From Dehalococcoidia bacterium UBA1151 (GTDB taxonomy: Bacteria; Chloroflexota; Dehalococcoidia; Lucifugimonadales; Lucifugimonadaceae): 14,975 bases of DNA. Positions within the stretch are counted from its first letter, which is position 1; every line of letters begins with the position of its first letter. Positions 6,102 through 13,044 of the stretch are shown piece by piece. Where the stretch lies: positions 2,999 to 17,973 of the forward strand of contig DBZV01000216.1 of assembly GCA_002311865.1 (NCBI GenBank), read 5' to 3'. A program made the translations under genes and the position numbers. Under the pieces are notes generated by a model. The model made no database searches. It saw only the letters and a program-made list of their open reading frames with translations, and was not told the DNA's origin.

Positions 6102-7703
6102 CTACAGCTTCAATGGCTCGAAAAACGTCAAGTCTGCGCCGAAGTTTTCCATTGCTTCGACGGCATCGCCTTGCATTCGAACGCTGATCTGGCGCGTGCG
6201 ATGCTTGAGCACGATCTCCGACGGCTCCAGAGCAAATTCGATTCGGAGTTCTTCGCCCACTGGCATGTCGGCAAAGAGCAGGTAGCCGCCCGATGCGAGG
6301 CCTTCCGCCTCCGCTCCTGAGAGGGTGGCACGCACCTGAGAGGCCCAACTGGGAATACGGATTCGCAGTGGACCCGGCATATTAATCGCGATTACGAGCG
6401 CGTCATGCGTGTACGGCGACTTCACACTCATGGCATCTGTTTCATGGTCGAAAAGCAAGTTCACTGAGTGGCCGGTGGCGTCGAGTCGTGTTGTGTCGCG
6501 GTAGACCTCACACAGCGTGCCAACGGTGCCGCCCACGATGTCCATGTTGAAGCTCACCACTGGCAGCGATTGATCCGGGTACTTGGGATCATCGCCCGCA
6601 TCTACTGGCTGGTGGCCGTATGGGGCGGGAAATCCGAACGCCCCGAGGTGTCGATTGGCGACGTCTCTCAGTCCATCCTCGTTATTCGGATTGGGCGGAT
6701 CTTCGATGAACGAAACATCGCGTAGCTGTGATGGCAGCAGGTGACCGCGCAGTATCCGTTCGGTGTCCTGATAACAACCGGCATAGCCCCAACGGCCGAG
6801 AATCAACGCCGTCTCAACGATATCGCCCGTGTTATTGACCTCGCCACGGTCCGGGCTGCTATCGGCCACATTACTCTCGATCACCCAGCCGAGTTCATCT
6901 CGCATCGCCCACAGGCCGTTATCGTAGAACGCCTTCACTCGTGCCATCAGTGGCGCGTCAGAGGTGAGATCGGCCAGCTGCGCCAGACCAGACATCACGC
7001 ACGTTGCTGAGTGCGTGTGGGTTCCAAAGATATCAATATCGTACTGACCGTCGGCCGCAAACCAGCCATTGATTACCTTGTCCTTCAGCACCAACGCCAG
7101 TTCCAGCGCTGGACCGTATCCGGTGGTGCGAAAGTACTTCACAAGCGGGCCAATCGCCCTTGCCAAACCAACGATAAAGGACTGCTCTTCATAGACGATG
7201 ATGCCGTACTTGCGGCGCAGCTCCTCACTTTTCCAATCTTGCTCAGGGTCCCAGTATTCGAAGATGCTCTCGATGCTGGCCTCAGCCATTTCACGCGCCT
7301 TCGCCGAGTCCCGATAGGCCACGAGTGAGTAGAGGGCGTGGAAACCTTCACGGACGTTGTGGGGCGAGAAGTTGACCAGATCGCCGTCCAGTTCAGCTCG
7401 ATTCAACGGCAACGCGACCGGGCCGCTGTAGGAGTAGAAGGCCGCACGGGTGTGTTTCTCAATTGCTTCCTCATCGAGTGAGATACCGATCGCATTTTCG
7501 GCGTTCAGAAGGCCATTGAGGTGTCGTCCGGGCACATGCGATTCAGAATGTCGTGGACTGAAGCTCAGGCTCGCAACTGGTCGCACCCGGGAGCCAAAAA
7601 AAGGGATGTCGTTATCATCGGCGTTGAAGACACTAGACATGGTCCGGCAGCCCAGGCGGATGGCGTCTGCTATGTCAGTTGTGTTGACGTTCTCGACTCT
7701 CAT
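6102..7703 (-). CDS. GH127-like (DUF1680-related) alpha/alpha-barrel protein
   Basis: Large soluble protein of 533 residues with no signal peptide, most like the beta-L-arabinofuranosidase family GH127/DUF1680; the real substrate is unknown. Evidence is the order of motifs: a helical repeat region with HSATCVMSGLAQLADLT (231-247) and GEVNNTGDIVETALILGRWG (287-306), then DTERILRGHLL (313-323), resembling the GETCA...LYN region of GH127. Next come VVSFNMDIVGGTVGTL (382-397) and a beta domain with LRIRIPSWA (446-454) and GYLLFADMPVGEELRIEF (473-490), resembling the LRIPSWA and GD-V-L parts. In GH127 the first of these carries CCPPN with the zinc-bound, catalytic cysteine; here the matching residues are Ile-Val-Gly-Gly-Thr. 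It is thus a divergent relative with different or absent chemistry. AAGGA lies nine bases before the ATG. It sits between two paralogous HAD genes on the same strand. Confidence 0.6.
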   Translation of the reverse strand: MRVENVNTTDIADAIRLGCRTMSSVFNADDNDIPFFGSRVRPVASLSFSPRHSESHVPGRHLNGLLNAENAIGISLDEEAIEKHTRAAFYSYSGPVALPLNRAELDGDLVNFSPHNVREGFHALYSLVAYRDSAKAREMAEASIESIFEYWDPEQDWKSEELRRKYGIIVYEEQSFIVGLARAIGPLVKYFRTTGYGPALELALVLKDKVINGWFAADGQYDIDIFGTHTHSATCVMSGLAQLADLTSDAPLMARVKAFYDNGLWAMRDELGWVIESNVADSSPDRGEVNNTGDIVETALILGRWGYAGCYQDTERILRGHLLPSQLRDVSFIEDPPNPNNEDGLRDVANRHLGAFGFPAPYGHQPVDAGDDPKYPDQSLPVVSFNMDIVGGTVGTLCEVYRDTTRLDATGHSVNLLFDHETDAMSVKSPYTHDALVIAINMPGPLRIRIPSWASQVRATLSGAEAEGLASGGYLLFADMPVGEELRIEFALEPSEIVLKHRTRQISVRMQGDAVEAMENFGADLTFFEPLKL

Positions 7704-7768
7704 TTCGTTTCATCCTTCTTAAAACCACAACAATTTTCGCGATGATACGGGCTAGCTGACAGCGTGAT

Positions 7769-8446
7769 CTACAGCAAAAGCCCCGGCAACTGGCGGATGT
7801 CTGTGATCTCTGCGTCAGCAATCTCGTCCGGGTTGGATGGCTCGTCGTTGGCGTATATGCCCTGCCGGGCGCGGATTGTGAGCATGCCAACTTGCTTTGC
7901 ACCGGCGATATCTTTGTCGAGGCGGTCGCCGACCATTACGGCGTTTTCAGCCGAACAGTCCGCGAGTTTAAGTGCACCCTCGAAAATTTTGGGGTGTGGT
8001 TTTGAATAGCCGAACTCCAATATCCCGACCATGACACCGAAGAAGTGGTCGATCTCTTCGCGTTCGAGGAGTTGGGCGACCTCTTGTCCGTTGGATATCA
8101 CGCCGAGGCCATACTTCTCGCCAAGCGCGGCCATAACATTGGAAACGCCCTCGTACGGAGTCTGCGCGAGCAACGTGGGAGCCGTCTCCGCTGCGTTCGC
8201 TGCCTCGTCGGCGAGGTCCGGAGGCACGTTCTGTTCGCCCAGCGCTTGCGGAAGGCGAATCGCTGTGTCCTGCCTCTCGAGCACGAGCAGGCGTTCATAG
8301 AGGGCTGTCTGATCGATAACTATGTTCTTGTCAGCAAGGAACGATGTGGCTGAACTGGCGATCTGACGATAGATTTCGAACTCGTCTTTGAGGACGCCGC
8401 CCCAGTCGAAGAAGATCCACTTCACGTTGGCGAACTGCGGGTCCAT
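7769..8446 (-). CDS. HAD-superfamily hydrolase (DxG type), copy 2
   Basis: Haloacid-dehalogenase-fold hydrolase of 225 residues, probable phosphatase of unknown substrate. Motif I is WIFFDWGGVL with nucleophile Asp14 and Gly16 in place of the usual second Asp. Motif II is GVISNGQ (Ser118, Asn119). Lys149 lies in GYSKPHPKIF, and motif IV is MVGDRLDKD with Asp174 and Asp179. Length, the N-terminal lead (Val-x-Trp-hydrophobic-Phe-Phe-Asp), and the C-terminal IRARQG match the copy at 5388-6065 (IRIRQG), showing gene duplication. Unlike that copy it keeps Ser in motif II. It starts 27 bases after the nucleotidyltransferase stop and ends 65 bases before the GH127-like gene. The Shine-Dalgarno sequence is weak. 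Confidence 0.87.
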   Translation of the reverse strand: MDPQFANVKWIFFDWGGVLKDEFEIYRQIASSATSFLADKNIVIDQTALYERLLVLERQDTAIRLPQALGEQNVPPDLADEAANAAETAPTLLAQTPYEGVSNVMAALGEKYGLGVISNGQEVAQLLEREEIDHFFGVMVGILEFGYSKPHPKIFEGALKLADCSAENAVMVGDRLDKDIAGAKQVGMLTIRARQGIYANDEPSNPDEIADAEITDIRQLPGLLL

Positions 8447-8473
8447 CAGATCTTGTCCGTCTCTGACATCTGA

Positions 8474-9037
8474 CTACTGTTCGATCTCAACATTCGGCCA
8501 TCTCTCGTGGTAGCGCTTCTTGCTCAATCGGCTCTGATATTTTGCCTCACTAACTTGTACTGGGTTGTGCCGAACTCGCATCGCGAGGAGATCGTCCAGA
8601 CCGTGAGGCGCGATCACATCGAACTGGTCGTTATCGATGCGGACTGCGATGGCGGTCGCGTGCTCGGGCCAACTGGCGACTGCTTCTTCGATTGAAGAAT
8701 ATGGTGCGATGTCGTCTCCACAATCTTCAAACCAGAGATGCACCCCGGCTTGATTCGTAACTTCCCATTCGACAGCTGGATGCTCCTGGGTAAGCCGCTT
8801 TTGTAGCTCGGCATCTGAATCCCCGCCTATGCGATGGGTATCGAAATAGACCACATCGATGTCGTTTATGGCATCGTGATCAGAAAAGCCGAACATTTGG
8901 TCCCACACCACGTCTCGCACGGCTCCTGCACCGATGTAACAGCGCGCTTCGGTGATGTCGCTGACAATCTGCAGCAGCGTCATCAGCCACTGATGAGACC
9001 TGATTATTTCTTGCAGCCGAATAGCGGGCGCGTCCAT
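8474..9037 (-). CDS. Nucleotidyltransferase family protein (DUF925 type)
   Basis: Predicted minimal nucleotidyltransferase-fold protein of 187 residues; substrate unknown. It carries the family signature YIGAGAVRD (34-42), the acidic pair in NDIDVVYFD (Asp59 and Asp61), WEVTNQAGVHLWFED (91-105), SSIEEAVASWPEHATAIAVR (114-133) and APHGLDDLLAMRVR.NP (143-159). The Lys/Arg-rich end with RWPNVEI is also typical. The pattern matches the PF06042/DUF925 family closely. The ATG at 9037 has GAGG just upstream. It follows pgpA by 22 bases and precedes the HAD gene by 27, suggesting one transcript. It is not the nucleotidyltransferase half of a MNT/HEPN toxin pair: no HEPN partner is adjacent, and the protein is longer. 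Confidence 0.82.
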   Translation of the reverse strand: MDAPAIRLQEIIRSHQWLMTLLQIVSDITEARCYIGAGAVRDVVWDQMFGFSDHDAINDIDVVYFDTHRIGGDSDAELQKRLTQEHPAVEWEVTNQAGVHLWFEDCGDDIAPYSSIEEAVASWPEHATAIAVRIDNDQFDVIAPHGLDDLLAMRVRHNPVQVSEAKYQSRLSKKRYHERWPNVEIEQ

Positions 9038-9059
9038 GTCGCCTCATCTCTCAATGAAT

Positions 9060-9554
9060 CTAGTCGAAGAAGAGCAGGTAGATAACGTTGAGGCCGATTG
9101 CGCCGTAGATGCCGGCAGCGATATCGTCGAAGACGACGCCGAAGCCGTTGTGGATGGCGTCGATTTTGTTGGCGGGCCAGGGTTTGCGGATATCGAGGAC
9201 TCGGAATACGAAGAATCCGGCGAGGAGCCACTGCCACTCGTTGGGCAGGAAGGCCACGGTCACATAGACGCCGGCCCATTCGTCGATGACGACGCGTTTC
9301 GGGTCTTCGTCACCGGGTCGGCTGAGGATGGAGGCGGCGGGTATGCCGATGGCGATGGTGATCGCGAGCAGCACCCAGAACCCCACGGTATCGCCGTCGA
9401 AGCCCAGCAGGAAGTAGAGAATGAGCGCGGCGGCGCTGCCCCACGTGGCGGGCGCGACGGGGCCGAGTCCCGACCCGAAGCCGGTGCCGACGATCTCGCC
9501 GAACCAGTCCTTCGCGGATTCTGGCCTGGGTGGAAGTTTGATCAATCCTGACAT
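9060..9554 (-). CDS. pgpA: Phosphatidylglycerophosphatase A
   Basis: Membrane enzyme that removes phosphate from phosphatidylglycerol phosphate to give phosphatidylglycerol. It has 164 residues, normal for the family. Visible motifs are GTGFGSGLGPVAPATWGS (23-40), KRVVIDEWAG (86-95) with the Asp-Glu pair, FRVLDIRKPWP (117-127), and DDIAAGI (143-149). Hydrophobic segments at about 41-50, 58-76, 95-103, 108-120 and 150-163 fit a small multi-spanning protein. Its Shine-Dalgarno sequence is odd: AAGGA lies 16 bases upstream but is well placed for an overlapping 7-codon frame at 9542-9565. It lies in the middle of the minus-strand gene run, 22 bases before the nucleotidyltransferase gene. Confidence 0.93.
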   Translation of the reverse strand: MSGLIKLPPRPESAKDWFGEIVGTGFGSGLGPVAPATWGSAAALILYFLLGFDGDTVGFWVLLAITIAIGIPAASILSRPGDEDPKRVVIDEWAGVYVTVAFLPNEWQWLLAGFFVFRVLDIRKPWPANKIDAIHNGFGVVFDDIAAGIYGAIGLNVIYLLFFD

Positions 9555-9565
9555 ATGTGGTTCAT
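9542..9565 (-). other. Possible 7-codon leader ORF overlapping pgpA start
   Basis: The frame MNHICQD starts with an ATG five bases after AAGGA (plus-strand 9571-9575), a better spacing than that of pgpA. Its TGA overlaps an in-frame TTG at pgpA codon 4. It may couple translation to pgpA, or be chance. Confidence 0.2.
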
Positions 9566-9580
9566 GCGTTTCCTTCGATC

Positions 9581-9597
9581 CCTTCGACCGGACTCAG
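9581..9597. repeat. Family D repeat fragment
   Basis: CCTTCGACCGGACTCAGG resembles the CCTTCGA...CTCAGGA repeat at 13045-13076. It lies in the gap between the second isomerase gene and pgpA, close to the isomerase stop. Confidence 0.45.
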
Positions 9598-9607
9598 GAC
9601 AGGCACC

Positions 9608-10393
9608 TCAGGGAACCTGGAGGTAGGGCTTCACCCAGTCGAGGCCGTCTTCGGTGTGGCCGATGGGGTTGTATTCAGCACCCACCCAGCCGGTGTAGCC
9701 GATGCGGTCCAGATGGTCGAAGATGAAGGGGTAGTTGATCTCGCCAGTGCCGGGTTCGTGGCGGCCAGGCGTGTCGGCGATCTGAATGTGGCTAATGATG
9801 TCCAGATGCGCCTCAAGGTGCGGCGCGAGGTCTCCCTCCATGATCTGCATGTGGTAAACATCGTACTGAAGTCCGAAGTTCTCATGCTCGACTTCCATCA
9901 CGGCCATCGCGCCACCCGCGGAGGTGTTGATGAAGAAGCCGGGCTGGTCGCGGGTGTTGATTGGCTCGATTGCAAGTTTGGTACCGATCTCTGCGAACAG
10001 CGGCGCGGCGTACTTGATGTTCTCTATGTAGGCGCCCCACATATCTTCTTCCGACACGCCATCGATGGCCGGGCCAACGCCGCTATTGACGACTAGCACG
10101 CCCAATCCTTTGGCGTACTCAAGTCCCATGTCGATGCGCTCGCGAAACAGGTCCTGGCGATGGGGATTGATCGCCAGATTCTGCTTTCCTGAGTCCGGGT
10201 CGGTTCCTGGCAGGTTGATGAGCACCTGCGTCAGGTTGTTCTTCTGTAGCCGCTCCATGATGTCTGGAATTGACACGCCGTAGGGCGCCTGGAGTTCCAC
10301 GCCCGTGAAGCCGGCGCGTGCAGCCGCGTCGTACCGGTCGAGCACTTCGTACTCGTTGTACATGAACTGGATGTTGGCTTCAAATTTGGGCAT
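9608..10393 (-). CDS. Hydroxypyruvate isomerase family protein, copy 2
   Basis: TIM-barrel sugar isomerase-like enzyme of 261 residues, in the family that interconverts hydroxypyruvate and tartronate semialdehyde and includes related keto-sugar isomerases; cytosolic. Metal ligands align with E. coli Hyi: Glu143 in AIEPINTRD, Asp178 in LQYDVYHMQIMEGD, Gln204 in HIQIADTPGRHEPGTGEINY, Glu240 in GAEYNP. The N-terminus MPKFEANIQFMYNE and GFTGVELQAPYG are less like classical Hyi (VEYLFPY) than copy 1, so the substrate may have shifted. It follows copy 1 in the same direction with 70 bases between. A repeat fragment lies directly after the stop. The ATG has only a weak Shine-Dalgarno sequence. Confidence 0.88.
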   Translation of the reverse strand: MPKFEANIQFMYNEYEVLDRYDAAARAGFTGVELQAPYGVSIPDIMERLQKNNLTQVLINLPGTDPDSGKQNLAINPHRQDLFRERIDMGLEYAKGLGVLVVNSGVGPAIDGVSEEDMWGAYIENIKYAAPLFAEIGTKLAIEPINTRDQPGFFINTSAGGAMAVMEVEHENFGLQYDVYHMQIMEGDLAPHLEAHLDIISHIQIADTPGRHEPGTGEINYPFIFDHLDRIGYTGWVGAEYNPIGHTEDGLDWVKPYLQVP

Positions 10394-10411
10394 TTTGGTC
10401 TTTCACTCTGT

Positions 10412-10448
10412 GTAGCGGGGGAAGGGCGGGTTTCAAACCTGCCCCTAC
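10412..10448. repeat. Palindromic repeat between isomerase genes (family C)
   Basis: GGGCGGGTTT (10424-10433) pairs with AAACCTGCCC (10435-10444), nine Watson-Crick pairs and one G-T, around one base. An outer GTAG/CTAC pair (10412-10415, 10445-10448) brackets it with an 8-base bulge. It has no T-tract. The form matches dispersed GGGCAGGTTTGAAACC-type repeats. Confidence 0.65.
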
Positions 10449-10463
10449 CGGAGACCCGTGGTT

Positions 10464-11240
10464 CTAGAGATACTTTTTCGTCCAGCCGAGGCCCTCGACT
10501 GTGTCGCCTGCCGGAGCGTATTCGCAGCCAATCCAGCCGTCATAGCCCAGCTGATCGATGTACGGTAGCAGGAAGTCGTAGTTGAGCTCTCCGGTGCCGG
10601 GCTCGTGCCGGCCGGGGTTATCGGCGAGTTGCAGATGGCCGATGCGGTCAAGATGCGTCTCCATGGCGATCGCAACGTCGCCTTCCATGATCTGCATGTG
10701 GTAAATGTCGTACTGGAGCTTTACGTTCTCGCGGTCGACCATATCGATCACCTGCAGGGCGTGGTTGGTTCGGTGCACGAAGAATCCGGGTATATCGCGA
10801 GTGTTGATCGCCTCTACCATCACCGTCGCTCCGACCTTTGCGGCGGCGTCTGCGGCGAACTGGAGATTTGAAATAAGTGTGTCACTCAGGTCAATGGGGT
10901 TCTCGCCGTGAGGCACTTTGCCGGCCAGCGCGGTGATCCTGGTGCAGCCGAGCGCCTGTGCGTACTCGCACGCCGTGCCGACGCCATCTTGAAATTCCGA
11001 TACGCGATCGGGGTGGATCGTTATGCCGCGTTCGCCAGCAGCCCAATCACCGGCCGGGAAGTCGAACAGCACCTGCTCAAGACCATTGGCGTCGAGTGCT
11101 TCTTTGATCTCGCTGGCGTCGTTGTCGTATGGGAAGAGGTACTCGACGCCTTCGAATCCCGCGTTTGCAGCGGCGGCGAAGCGGTCCATCATGTCCACTT
11201 CGTTGAACATCATTGAAAGGTTAGCGGCAAGTTTGGGCAT
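10464..11240 (-). CDS. hyi: Hydroxypyruvate isomerase
   Basis: Predicted hydroxypyruvate isomerase (glyoxylate/glycerate route) of 258 residues, the same length as E. coli Hyi. The N-terminus MPKLAANLSMMFNE, then GVEYLFPY (31-38), is the classical Hyi pattern. The four metal ligands are Glu143 (VEAINTRD), Asp178 (LQYDIYHMQIMEGD), Gln204 (HLQLADNPGRHEPGTGELNY) and Glu240 (GCEYAP). The Pro of the usual EPINTRD is Ala here. AGGA lies seven bases before the ATG at 11240. It is followed by a paralogue (9608-10393), so the pair arose by tandem duplication. No glyoxylate carboligase or tartronate semialdehyde reductase gene is in the window, so the pathway role is inferred from family only. Confidence 0.88.
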   Translation of the reverse strand: MPKLAANLSMMFNEVDMMDRFAAAANAGFEGVEYLFPYDNDASEIKEALDANGLEQVLFDFPAGDWAAGERGITIHPDRVSEFQDGVGTACEYAQALGCTRITALAGKVPHGENPIDLSDTLISNLQFAADAAAKVGATVMVEAINTRDIPGFFVHRTNHALQVIDMVDRENVKLQYDIYHMQIMEGDVAIAMETHLDRIGHLQLADNPGRHEPGTGELNYDFLLPYIDQLGYDGWIGCEYAPAGDTVEGLGWTKKYL

Positions 11241-11332
11241 GGTTTGTCCTGCAGACTATCTTGTGATTGCGAATGGGAATCGTACGACCTACAGGGGTAC
11301 CACGACAATGAGCAACTTCCAGCCTTACTCGT

Positions 11333-12004
11333 TCAAGGCCTTGGAGTGGGTGTCGGCATAGGCAATGTGGAGAACGCGGCGGCCGCTTTTGATTCTCTCG
11401 CGATCTGGAGGTACCAAGTCCTTTGGACCTCAGCAATCGCGTCCTCGATTCGTTTTTCAATGCGTCGAGGAATCGGGAGACTCTGAAATGACACCTCGCG
11501 GTTGAGGTCAAGTACGGCGGCAAATTGACGTCCAGACCACCCAGAGTTACCCATCCATTGGCAGATCGCTAGCCCGATCTTCAACTGTCCTGAATCTGGC
11601 TCACGTGCGGCCATGTGGATCCTCATCTGATAGTCGTGGCCACCGATTCTCAAGGCGATCTGGGATGCGAACTTCAGATTGACTGGGCCGAACATCTCAC
11701 TGACGGGCTCCTTCTCAATCAATTCGGCCTGAGATGTAGCACAGAACCGGGCAAAATGATGAGCGAGCAGCATGAATCTTGCTCTATCCCGCTGATGTGA
11801 AGAATCTTCTGTGGCTTTCACCAGTTCATCTTCCGTCCCATTTGTGAAGAGCCACTTGCCAAACATTTTGGCCAAGCTGACATGCGGATTACCACCGCTC
11901 GTTTGGGTGCGTCGCCTCTTAACCATGCCGTCTTTCTTTTCATCGCTAGCTTCCATGAATTCAGCTAGCCAGTACGGATTCAGAGATCGCAACTGCTTCG
12001 GCAA
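11333..12004 (-). CDS. Hypothetical protein, function unknown
   Basis: I do not recognise this protein of 223 residues. It is soluble, with no signal peptide or membrane segment. It has a basic patch VKRRR (28-32), a Trp- and Gly-containing segment CQWMGNSGWSGRQFAAVLDLN (about 148-168), a helical charged stretch (RRIEKRIEDAIAEVQR) and a C-terminal Pro/Thr tail (PMPTPTPRP). The start is TTG at 12004, well supported by AGGAG (plus-strand 12012-12016) seven bases before it. A good promoter lies upstream. The gene looks less GC-rich than its neighbours by eye, which may point to acquisition. It is divergent from the SRAP gene and first in the minus-strand run, with 92 bases before hyi. Confidence 0.7.
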   Translation of the reverse strand: MPKQLRSLNPYWLAEFMEASDEKKDGMVKRRRTQTSGGNPHVSLAKMFGKWLFTNGTEDELVKATEDSSHQRDRARFMLLAHHFARFCATSQAELIEKEPVSEMFGPVNLKFASQIALRIGGHDYQMRIHMAAREPDSGQLKIGLAICQWMGNSGWSGRQFAAVLDLNREVSFQSLPIPRRIEKRIEDAIAEVQRTWYLQIARESKAAAAFSTLPMPTPTPRP

Positions 12005-12011
12005 TGAATCG

Positions 12012-12016
12012 CTCCT
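12012..12016 (-). promoter_or_regulatory. Ribosome binding site fixing a TTG start
   Basis: AGGAG on the minus strand, seven bases before the TTG at 12004. No ATG or GTG in frame nearby has an equal site. Confidence 0.65.
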
Positions 12017-12053
12017 AATTATTGGTTGTTTCGCGCGCGATACCGTAATTATT
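12016..12053. promoter_or_regulatory. Possible operator: direct repeats around a palindrome
   Basis: Two copies of TAATTATT (12016-12023 and 12046-12053) flank a perfect 10-base palindrome TCGCGCGCGA (12031-12040), in the leader of the minus-strand hypothetical gene and over its -10 box. This could be a binding site; there is no direct proof. Confidence 0.35.
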
Positions 12054-12075
12054 CTGAATACATAGTCATTCTCAA
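12048..12075 (-). promoter_or_regulatory. Predicted sigma-70-type promoter of the hypothetical gene
   Basis: On the minus strand, TTGAGA (12070-12075) and AATAAT (12048-12053) are 16 bases apart; each matches the consensus at five of six positions. Transcription would begin about 35 bases before the TTG start. It could drive the whole minus-strand run. Confidence 0.55.
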
Positions 12076-12093
12076 ATCCCTTGATGGCACAGC

Positions 12094-12099
12094 TACAAT
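12094..12099 (+). promoter_or_regulatory. -10 box for a probably leaderless SRAP mRNA
   Basis: TACAAT ends nine bases before the SRAP ATG, so transcription should begin at or just before that ATG. No Shine-Dalgarno sequence is present in CAACCCCTC. No good -35 was found at 16-18 bases; TTGATG (12081) is only seven bases away. Confidence 0.45.
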
Positions 12100-12108
12100 C
12101 AACCCCTC

Positions 12109-12816
12109 ATGTGTGGCCGGTACACGCTCTCAAATCCGCGGGGTTCTTTTAGCGAGACTCCTGAGATCGACGCGCGTTTTCTGGCGGAGTTTGTAGAGAC
12201 CGGAGGGGTTGAGCCCCGGTACAACATCGCCCCAACTCAGGATGTGCCGGTGATCACGAATGAGGGTGCCCGTCGCATTGAGCGGATGCGTTGGGGGCTG
12301 GTGCCGTTCTGGGCCAAGGACATCAAGATTGGCAATCGAATGATCAATGCCCGAGGCGAGACGGTGGCGGAGAAGCCGGCTTTTCGGACGAGTTTCAAGC
12401 GGAAACGCTGCCTCATTCCCGCATCGGGCTTTTACGAGTGGAAGCGTGATGGCAAGACGAAGACTCCCATGCACATTCGGCTCCACGGTGGCGGATTCTA
12501 CGCGATGGCGGGATTGTACGATCGATGGAAGAACCCGGAGGGGGAGTGGATCAGCTCCTGCACGATCATCACTACTTCAGCCAACGAACTTATGGCGCCA
12601 ATCCACGATCGCATGCCGGTAATTCTGCCTGAGGAAGCGGAGGAGGCGTGGATCAATCTTGAGATCGATGATGCTGAGATGCTAAAGGCGTTTATCAAGC
12701 CGTTTCCCGCCGCGTCATTGGAGGCGTTTGAGGTGTCGAGCATGGTGAATGCTGCGAAAAACCAGGGTGCGGAGTTGATTGAGCCGGTTGAGAGTGGGCG
12801 GTTGCCGGGTTTTTAG
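12109..12816 (+). CDS. SOS response-associated peptidase (SRAP, YedK/HMCES family)
   Basis: Binds abasic sites in single-stranded DNA and forms a protective thiazolidine crosslink through its second residue; cytosolic, 235 residues, normal length. All hallmarks are visible: MCGRYTL with catalytic Cys2, RYNIAPTQ (Asn39), WGLVPFWAKD, MINARGET (Asn80, Arg82), CLIPASGFYEWK with Glu110, and HDRMPVIL with His166. The start is fixed because Cys2 must follow the initiator Met. No Shine-Dalgarno sequence precedes it and a TACAAT box sits nine bases upstream, which suggests leaderless translation. It is divergent from the hypothetical gene and stands alone. No LexA-like site was recognised. Confidence 0.96.
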   Translation: MCGRYTLSNPRGSFSETPEIDARFLAEFVETGGVEPRYNIAPTQDVPVITNEGARRIERMRWGLVPFWAKDIKIGNRMINARGETVAEKPAFRTSFKRKRCLIPASGFYEWKRDGKTKTPMHIRLHGGGFYAMAGLYDRWKNPEGEWISSCTIITTSANELMAPIHDRMPVILPEEAEEAWINLEIDDAEMLKAFIKPFPAASLEAFEVSSMVNAAKNQGAELIEPVESGRLPGF

Positions 12817-12891
12817 GGTGCCTGCCGCACGGGCACTGAAAACAGCCCCTCGGCCTTCTTTCGCGGCGCGGGCGCCCCATCACCATGCCCT

Positions 12892-12929
12892 CCTGAGCAA
12901 AGGCGGCTCCGGGCCGGCGTCGAAGGATC
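12892..12929 (+). repeat. Family D repeat, left copy
   Basis: CCTGAGC (12892-12898) ... TCGAAGGATC (12920-12929), with a GC-rich middle. It matches, in inverted orientation, the copy at 13045-13076. CCTGAGC...TCGAAGGATC repeats are common dispersed elements. Confidence 0.6.
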
Positions 12930-13044
12930 CAAGAGCGCTGTCTTGCCGCAGTGGGTATTTCCGCGGGATCACGTGGGTTCTCCGGCAGTTCTAATGCGAG
13001 ACACAGTGGCTCAATTGATCACTCGCTCTGGTAGTGACATTTGA

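Noticed and set aside
8474..9037. Nucleotidyltransferase as the antitoxin of a HEPN/MNT toxin pair
   Set aside because: No HEPN-type partner is adjacent, and the motifs fit the DUF925 family.
11241..11332. A promoter for hyi on the minus strand (TTGTCG / TACGAT)
   Set aside because: Only four of six matches at each box and 18-base spacing; too weak to list.
12818..12836. GTGCC/GGCAC hairpin after the SRAP stop as a terminator
   Set aside because: The stem is only five pairs with a large loop and no T-tract follows.
12779..12994. A 71-codon plus-strand frame running from the end of the SRAP gene into the gap
   Set aside because: It begins inside the SRAP coding region in another frame and most of it reads through repeat sequence.
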